In this document: positions 58,158 to 64,000 of the stretch, piece by piece
Numbering within the stretch: position 1 is the stretch's first letter
Layout of the letters: the number at the start of each line of letters is the position of its first letter
Source: Maniola hyperantus
Lineage: Eukaryota; Arthropoda; Insecta; Lepidoptera; Nymphalidae
Assembly (NCBI RefSeq): GCF_902806685.2
Contig: NC_048549.1
Coordinates: 8,511,594 to 8,575,593, forward strand
Length of the DNA stretch: 64,000 nucleotides
Reading direction: 5' to 3'
Notes under the pieces: generated by a model
Seen by the model: the letters and a program-made list of their open reading frames with translations, nothing else
Databases searched by the model: none
What the model was told of the DNA's origin: nothing
Made by a program: the position numbers and the translations under genes

Positions 58158-58345
58158 CTAGCTCATGCTCGCGACTTCGTTCGCGTCGATGTAGGCTTTA
58201 AAAATTCTGTACGAATTCTTTATTTTCCGGTATCAAAGTAACCTATGTTATTCTCTATGCTTTAACAGCTATCAATCCTTGCAAAAAATCACGTCGATCC
58301 GTTGTTCTGTTGCAGCGTGATTGAAGGAAAAATCAACAAAAACTT
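58158..58345 (-). mobile_element. Heli-A variant
   Basis: CTAG (58158-58161), GCGACTTCGTTCGCG hairpin, TATTTTCCGGTATCAAAGTA and GTTGCAGCGTGATTGAAGG. No GTCT run. Confidence 0.75.
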
Positions 58346-58349
58346 TTTG

Positions 58350-58500
58350 CCTTTCATGACTCTAGGTCAACGGAAAGTAGATATTAATTCTCTATTTGAT
58401 TTGATATCTCTACGTGTTCCGGAGATAAACGGTCTTGACAGACAGGCTGGTGGACAACGTATAGTGTTAATTTATAACTTCCTTTTTCCTTTTGAGGTAG
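58350..58500 (-). mobile_element. rep-C fragment
   Basis: The complement of rep-C: CATGACTCTAGGTCAACGG, GGTCTTGACAGACAGGC, then TTCCTTTTTCCTTTTGAGGTA. About 60 bp of foreign sequence separates the blocks. Confidence 0.55.
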
Positions 58501-58506
58501 GTATAG

Positions 58507-58661
58507 TAAGCAACACGTCGAGATGGCAATCGGGGTACGAGGCGGGGGGCCGCCCGGCCACACCCATACGTCACCAGTGCTCACCCGCACCGGGGTAGCG
58601 TGGGGGCTGTGCGGGTGAGCGGGGCGTTCCCACCCCTATTGGCATCTCGACCTGTCGCGTA
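58507..58661. mobile_element. MITE-F copy 6
   Basis: TAAGCAACACGTCGAGATGG / TGGCATCTCGACCTGTCGCG ends. The interior has GGGGGCCGCCCGGCC and CACCGGGGTAGCGTGGGG. Confidence 0.85.
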
Positions 58662-58976
58662 CTATACCTACCTACTGAATTCTAAAACTTAAATGGGAGT
58701 ACATCAGATTTGATTTGTATTTCAAATACCTACTCGAGGCCGTAGATTAAGATCACAACCAATGTGAGATGTGCTCCGAACACGAATCCGATCAAATTAT
58801 ACGCCGCGGCCCTCCGTAACCCGCCGAGATGAGAGGCTCAACTCCAGATATATGCGGGATATATACTATTCGGTCGAGTTTATAGACATTTTTATTTTAA
58901 AAAGAATACGTGTATGTACCTACTATTTAGGCGCTGGTGTGTATAGAAAAAGCGAGTGGTAAAGGCTGATAATAAT
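58662..58976. other. Unassigned DNA
   Basis: No repeat or coding signal. Confidence 0.35.
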
Positions 58977-59168
58977 CTGTATATAATATAAAATTCAAAG
59001 TCCTGACTGACTTATATCAACGCACAGCCTAATACGCTGGTCCTAGAGACATGTTTAAAGGGTGTGTTCTTTGTAAAGAGTAGGTATCCACTAAGAAATG
59101 ATTTTTCGAACTTAAAAGGGGTTTGAAATTTATGCAGTCCTCGCGAAAGAAGTCGCAAGCATAAGTTA
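58977..59168 (+). mobile_element. Heli-B subfamily 2
   Basis: GACTGACTTATATCAACGC, CTGGTCCTAGAGACATG, GGGTGTGTTCTTTGTAAAG, hairpin CTCGCGAAAGAAGTCGC and terminus TTAG instead of CTAG. Pairs with 49041-49249. Confidence 0.75.
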
Positions 59169-59455
59169 GTCTTTATATAAAGGTCGTGGCGGCGCGGCGC
59201 GGTGTGGTGCTTGTCATCAAGCGCAGATCCACCGTTGTGGGCCCGGTGGGTAACCGCATGCCCACAACAAGTGACGTCACACTTTCACGGTCTATTGTGT
59301 TCGGTGTTCGTCCCACGGCTTTGCCCACGTGGAACTTTAGATATAGGTACATTGTACAAAATCTTGGTCCTTTGAAGGAATGCACTAGATATGTAGCTAC
59401 TTACCCAGATCATGAGTGAGTCCATACTTCGACTCGCACTTGGCCGATTTTCGGG
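59169..59455 (+). other. GC-richer block ending in a rep-C-like terminus
   Basis: It opens GTGGCGGCGCGGCGCGG, like the Harbinger-type TIR core, and ends GTCCATACTTCGACTCGC and ACTTGGCCG, like rep-C. A 77-codon frame (59186-59419) spans it without a recognisable domain. Possibly a composite element. Confidence 0.4.
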
Positions 59456-59628
59456 TGGCCACAACTATTTTTGAGGCCTATATCCGCGCCTGCCCGTAAT
59501 TAACTCGGAAAATCGGACCTAACTCTCTGTCCCTAATTTCAATGTTTCAAACACAGGACGCTATAAAACTCAAACCATTTATGCAAAATGAGTACCATAT
59601 GACACTTTTGATTATTAGTTATAATTAA

Positions 59629-59793
59629 CTAGAAGGTACCCGCGACTTCGTCCGCGTGGACTTATCTCTATACCAAATTTCATTAAAATCAGTTAAACGG
59701 ATGGGCCGTGAAAAGCTAGCAGACAGACAGACAGACGGACAGACAGATAGACAGACACACTTTCACATTTATGATATTAGTATGGAGTATGGA
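59629..59793 (-). mobile_element. Heli-A with internal deletion
   Basis: CTAG (59629-59632) and hairpin CGCGACTTCGTCCGCG join directly to CTATACCAAATTTCATT, skipping the CCGGGATAAAAAG module. (GACA)n with GACG/GATA variants lies at 59722-59757. The 5' end GTATGGA occurs twice (59786, 59793). Confidence 0.85.
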
Positions 59794-59799
59794 TTACAC

Positions 59800-59880
59800 A
59801 TGTAAACTAAAAATTAAAGCTACGAGGGTTCCAAACGCGTCTTGGTCCAAAAAGAAACCCACAACAAACTCAGCCAGGTA
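59800..59880 (-). mobile_element. SINE-3/LINE shared body fragment
   Basis: GCTACGAGGGTTCCAAACGCG and AAGAAACCCACAACAAACTC are the complement of the 29455-29540 sequence, including the part upstream of the SINE-3 join. Confidence 0.6.
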
Positions 59881-60321
59881 TTCTTTTTATTAATTTAATT
59901 TCATAATATCACTTAAACTAATTACATCACTGACTAATTAGAACTATGAAAACTGTCCTATATCCATTACCCTACTTAATTGTTACCTATTTATCATCTA
60001 GAAAATCAATCAGCGACGTTATTTTAAAAAAACGGTAGGTAGGTACAGGCACCTGAGCCAGATTGAACTACCTAAGCTGAGTGTAAGATTTTTAGTATTT
60101 ATTTATTCAGTACATTTTATATTCTTTAAAATCGATGGGCAATCTTAGTCTAGACCGCTAACTTTATTAATTCTGTAGGATATCTCATAAAGGAAGTCAC
60201 TGTTATTATGTAGATTGATCTACTATTTTATTACAAGAACTAAACAAGATGTTTATCTTGCCAAGGCGAAACAATTTGATAGATAAACATTGGATAAATA
60301 GTTAGAACGAGGAAAAAAATC
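59881..60321. other. Unassigned AT-rich DNA
   Basis: Nothing recognised. Confidence 0.4.
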
Positions 60322-60528
60322 ACGTTTGTTGTATGGGAGCCCCCTTAAATATTTATTATACTCTGTTTTTTAGTAGGTATTTGTTGTCTGTGAAAATTTA
60401 AATCTTCTTTCTATAATAACGGTTCATGAGACACTGTCTGGTGACAGACCGACAGACAGACCGACACACAGACAGACGGACAGTGGAGTCTTAGTAATAG
60501 GATCCCGTTTTACCCTTTGGATACGGAA
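60322..60528 (-). mobile_element. rep-E element
   Basis: TTGTATGGGAGCCCCCTTAAA at the left, a GACA/GACC run at 60446-60480, then TCCCGTTTTACCCTTTGGAT and ACGGAACCC at the right. GGTTCCGTA-type end like rep-C/D. It meets rep-C head-on. Confidence 0.65.
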
Positions 60529-60890
60529 CCCTAAAAAGGAATCCTTATAGGATCACTTCGTTGTCTATCTGTCATGTCTGTCAAGAAACCTAATGGGTAC
60601 CTACTTCCTGTTGACCTAGAATCATGAAATTAGGCAGGTATAAGTAGGTCTTATAGCACAAGTAAAAAAAAAATCCTAAAACTCTTACGTTACTCAAAAA
60701 ATATGCTCTTGGACATTTAATGTACTAAACCACATCATAGATAGCACTGTCCGGTCATTAACTTGTACGAGGTTACGCATGCACGATGGGCTAGGTGTGG
60801 GATTAAAAAGTGTTATTTCTTGTACGATGGTACGAAACCCTTCGTGTGCGAGTCCGACTCACACTTGACCGGTTTTTATTCCAATATAAG
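60529..60890 (+). mobile_element. rep-C element
   Basis: GGAATCCTTATAGGATCACTT, TTGACCTAGAATCATG, ending TACGAAACCC, GCGAGTCCGACTCACACTTG and GGTTTTT. The GTCT run is eroded to TCTATCTGTCATGTCTGTC. Confidence 0.8.
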
Positions 60891-60892
60891 TT

Positions 60893-61180
60893 AGCCCTTG
60901 ATTGCGAACTCACTTGGTAGTATCTAAGTGATGATGCAGTCTAAAGTGGAAGCAGGCTAACGAGACAGGGGTATGGCAGTTTCATTAAACCTATGCCCCT
61001 TATCTGTTTCGACGCTGCATCGTACCGGAACGCTAAATCACTTGGTGGCATGGCTCTGTCAGTAGGGTGATAATAAGTCACGGCCGAAGCCTCCCATCAG
61101 ACCAGACCTCTGCCGGGAATCGAACCTGTGACCTCCCGCTTATAAGACCACAGTGCTTACCATTGCGCCAGGGAGGTCGT
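60893..61180 (-). mobile_element. SINE-2, full length
   Basis: The 3' end complement is CTTGATTGCGAACTCACTTGG. The B-box complement GGAATCGAACCTGTGACC lies near 61119 and the A-box complement TTACCATTGCGCCAGGGAGG near 61157. Confidence 0.9.
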
Positions 61181-61969
61181 CAAAATCGTCGTCCTACCTC
61201 ATCGTTTATTTTCACTAACTCAGCTTTTACAGTGTTCGCTTTACATACCTACAGCTTTTCCTGCGGAATCCAAGTTCATAAAATTTGCGTTTTTAAAAAC
61301 GTTTCAAGAGTTTATGCATATTGCGACTTTTTATAAGGATTCGTTACAAAGTTTATGCGCAAAGTTTTTAGCTGCGCCCTCGTATTTTTTTGTTTCTTTA
61401 ATTTAAAGAGTTCGAGGAATTTCGTAAAGTTTGAGTGGTTAAAAGTTTATATGACTTCAGTTGTTCTATTACAGAGGAAAAATTTCTTCATATTTCGAGT
61501 TTAGAAATTCAATTCTGCAATATCAAGATTTTAGCTGTTTTAGGTAATGCTTGGGGCTTTTGATTCAAAAACTGATCACGAAAGCAATACTAATGTATAG
61601 GACTTTTCCTGCACTTTTGTACCTAGACTATAAAATTTTCTCTAAGTAAAGCTTGTGTGGGGATTTATATCTAATATCTCCAACAACAAGATAGCATTTG
61701 CACAGGACAAAATAGATGCTATCCTGTGCTATTCCAATAGGTATATTTGTACATGATTTTATATAACAAAATGTAGCTTTGTTTAGACAATAACCAGTAG
61801 GTGTTTCATAAATGGGAACATGTATCCTCCATTGCTCGATAGTGGATGTCCGGAATACAGATAGTTTCAGTGCCCCCGGGACAACTTCTATAGAAAAAAC
61901 TTTTGGTGATATACCTACGAAACGGAACTAATTCAACATTCCACGCAACATATGGGTAAAAATTTTTAC
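61181..61969. other. Unassigned; probable left half of a larger element from about 61795
   Basis: 61795-61969 (CATGTATCCTCCATTGC..TTCCACGCAACATATGGG) resembles the outer part of the element whose other side carries the poly-A run at 62552. No repeats precede it. Confidence 0.35.
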
Positions 61970-62288
61970 AAAAAAAATAAAAACCGACTTCGTTACACAA
62001 ACACTAAAAATTGAAAAATAATTTAATTTATTACCGAATATATTATGTATACAAGAGTTAATATAGTTCCATAATAATACTTTTTGGTGCCGGTGCCAAT
62101 TAGCTTTCGCGAATCGTCTAGACTTCATATTTTTATGGGACTCCACCATGGCACCTCATTGGCACCGACCCCAAAAAATAGTATTATGGAACTATATTAA
62201 CTCTTGTATACATAATATATTCGGTAATAAATTAAATTATTTTTCAATTTTTAGTGTTTGTGTAACGAAGTCGGTTTTTATTTTTTTT
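61970..62288. mobile_element. Fold-back element, copy 2
   Basis: Arms 61970-62100 and 62158-62288 are 131 bp each, with a 57-bp spacer five bases shorter than copy 1. The arms are nearly identical to copy 1, and TTTTTAC / GTAAAAA extends the inverted repeat outward. Overlapping 64-86-codon frames are artefacts. Confidence 0.9.
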
Positions 62289-62299
62289 GTAAAAATTTT

Positions 62300-62547
62300 T
62301 TATTTCACAATTTTTAGTGGCCCCATGGAATTATGCTATTACTGGTTAAAAGTCTACTGTTTACTAAGCTATTACACTGATCGCGAGCAATTTACTCTTA
62401 TCCGTTGAGGAGTTCCAGTATCTATCTTCGAAGATGTTCATCAGATCTTCACCAAATTGAAATGGGACCAACTTTGAAGTATACCCTTTCAAACAAAAAA
62501 AGAATTATCAAAATCGGTCTAGGCGTTTTCGAGTAATCGGGGAACAT

Positions 62548-62600
<53 letters not shown>

Positions 62601-62646
62601 TTCCGACGAATTGAGAACCTCCTCCTTTTTTTGAAGTCGGTTAAAA
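62300..62646 (+). mobile_element. Interspersed repeat with internal A47
   Basis: ACCAACTTTGAAGTATACCC, AAAATCGGTCTAGGCGTTTT and GGGGAACATACAT lead to an A run at 62552-62598, then GAATTGAGAACCTCCTCC and GAAGTCGGTTAAAAA. The closing GAAGTCGGTT mirrors AACCGACTTC in the fold-back arms. Confidence 0.55.
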
Positions 62647-63101
62647 ACAGACGCAAGCGTTACTTTGCGGAAATATAGGAACACCAAACTAATTTTGCAA
62701 TGATCCGGTGAAGCAAGCACTACGCAGTACGCACCACCCGCCCTACAGCTACTAGAATAGTAGCTGTAAGGCGGACGGGGCTTTCTCTCAGCGTTACTTA
62801 TACCTACTCTTCATTGCTGAGGGTCTGGGAAGCTGGCCTCTGTCTATTAATCATATAATGGTAGGAGTTGTTGTTCTTGGTAACAATGTAGCTGGCTCGC
62901 AGATCCTTCACATCTACTGAGCATGTAGTAAAAGTAATGAATTACGCATCACCACTCAAATCTACCAGAACTCACTTGAAGTAAGGAAGCTGGTACCATG
63001 CAGATTTATCTATTTCTAGCGTTAGGTTTGTTATTCCTTGGATAACAAATATCTACTCGAAGTCAAACCAAAGAGTCGTAGAAAAGAAATATTACATCAC
63101 G
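62647..63101. other. Unassigned DNA
   Basis: GTAGCTGTAGGGCGG-like sequence is inverted around 62735-62775 (CCGCCCTACAGCTACTAG / TAGTAGCTGTAAGGCGG), a 17-bp-scale hairpin. Otherwise nothing. Confidence 0.45.
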
Positions 63102-63295
63102 CGTTTGTTCCGTGAGCACTCGAATTTGCTCAACTCCGGGTCACTTATCACTCCCCATCTCACCCCCGGTCCATCGACCGACCACTAATTGCGTCCGTTA
63201 ATTAGGAAACGTCATGAGTGTTTACCGAGAGAGCTAAGTGTGAAGTTCGGCCCCCGCTAATGCTGGCGTGAAATTACTTCCGACCAAGTTGAAAC
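63102..63295 (+). repeat. Duplicated non-TE segment, copy 2
   Basis: Counterpart of 52229-52495: GTTTGTTCC, TCGAATTTGCTCAACTCCGG, CCACTAATTGCGTCC, TTAATTAGGAAACGTC, GAGTGTTTACCGAGAG, GCTAAG. Then, without the long insertion, AAATTACTTCCGACCAAGTTG. The TTAATTAG core is stronger here than in copy 1. Confidence 0.75.
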
Positions 63296-64000
63296 TTTTT
63301 GAGAAAATCAACTTGGCTTAATTAGCTGATGGGTTGGATTAGACGCTGCGTCTGCGGTCTAATAAGATTATGGGAATTTTGTTTCTTCTAAGTTTACCAA
63401 CTTTACTTACCTTAATTTGGCTGGCGCCTGTTTAATCTTCGGTATTGGGAACAAACAAATTCTAATCTTCGTCTTCAATCGTTAAGAATTTATTAGTGGT
63501 GACGCCAAACGTTGTGTTCAGTATAATGCTTTTAACCTTTAAACCTATCCATTTTATTAGCCACAGACAGAGCAGCCTCGGCCAGAGCCAAACTGAGACT
63601 AATCGAATGGACCCTGGACTGCTCGTCTCTCTTCAAGTCTAAATGCACGGTTTCCTTCTTGGAGCGAGAAAAACTAACAAAATATATTTCATAAAGTTTG
63701 CCTCATGGATCGGCGTGGCCGAGGCAAGTCACTTCGACTCTAGGTACTTGAACTACCTCTAGACTCTAGGTCTAGAGGATATCCACAAAGCTTTAATGTA
63801 ACTGTCTAGAATATAATATTTAAGACTTATTAGTTCAGGTCGATATTATAATAAATGCATGTATTGATAAAATTAGATTCCCTAATAATAGTTACTAAGA
63901 TTTAGTATAGGTACCAACTCTATGACAAGAAACGTAGTAACATACAAAATCTGACAGAAAAATGTCACTTTAACGATATATATTTTCTTACAGTAAAAGT
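63296..64000. other. Unassigned DNA to window end
   Basis: GCCTCGGCCA (63575-63584) and TGGCCGAGGC (63716-63725) form a 10-bp inverted pair, and an imperfect palindrome CCTCTAGACTCTAGGTCTAG begins near 63755. No gene is visible. Confidence 0.35.

Noticed and set aside
52944..62408. Conserved peptide family MAPHWHRPQKI.. seen at three places
   Set aside because: All come from the arms of the fold-back element, on both strands. Identity reflects the inverted repeat, not protein constraint.

Overview
The window looks like non-genic nuclear DNA from an insect, most probably a ditrysian moth or butterfly (Lepidoptera). It is AT-rich and no open frame exceeds 134 codons. It is packed with short elements typical of that order: Helitron-like elements ending in a CGCG..CGCG hairpin plus CTAG and carrying hitchhiking (GTCT)n or (GTCA)n microsatellites, tRNA-headed SINEs with (ATG)n-type tails, RTE-like LINE 3' ends, and a GC-rich inverted-repeat MITE. 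I cannot place it below order level. I found no convincing host protein-coding gene, rRNA or genuine tRNA. It reads as an intergenic region or a large intron.

Repeat labels used here are my own. Heli-A is a Helitron-like element with (GTCT)n. Heli-B is one with (GTCA)n. SINE-1 to SINE-4 are four tRNA-derived families. rep-C, rep-D and rep-E are (GTCT)n-bearing elements with GGTTCCGTA ends. MITE-F is a GC-rich inverted-repeat element of about 155 bp. RTE-tail is the 3' end of an RTE-type LINE. LINE-G is another LINE 3' end.

Layout. 1-10 kb: Heli-A and Heli-B copies, SINE-1 copies, a CpG-rich patch near 3.3-3.5 kb, one rep-C and one RTE-tail. 10-20 kb: further Helitrons and SINEs, a 24-bp minisatellite (14.9 kb), and a diverged direct duplication containing octamer-like ATGCAAAT motifs (16.3 and 17.2 kb). 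20-35 kb: sparse Helitron and SINE copies, several inverted-repeat MITEs and long AT-rich stretches without recognisable content. 36.5-40.7 kb: the most structured region. A MITE-F copy is split by a 4.08-kb hAT-type element (13-bp TIR, 8-bp TSD). This contains a 2.55-kb PIF/Harbinger-type element (about 41-bp TIR, TTA TSD) with a broken Harbinger transposase start, itself invaded by Helitrons, a LINE tail and rep-C. 41-52 kb: SINE-2, SINE-3 and SINE-4 copies, MITE-F copies and quiet AT-rich DNA. 52-64 kb: a non-TE segment at 52.2 kb that recurs in diverged form at 63.1 kb, two copies of a 320-bp fold-back element, a dense Helitron/rep cluster (53.2-55.5 kb), and more SINEs.

There is no gene network to describe. 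What the window mainly records is layered transposon activity plus two pairs of duplicated non-TE segments that could be regulatory DNA. Element assignments rest on termini, target-site duplications and comparison among copies within the window. No database search was possible.
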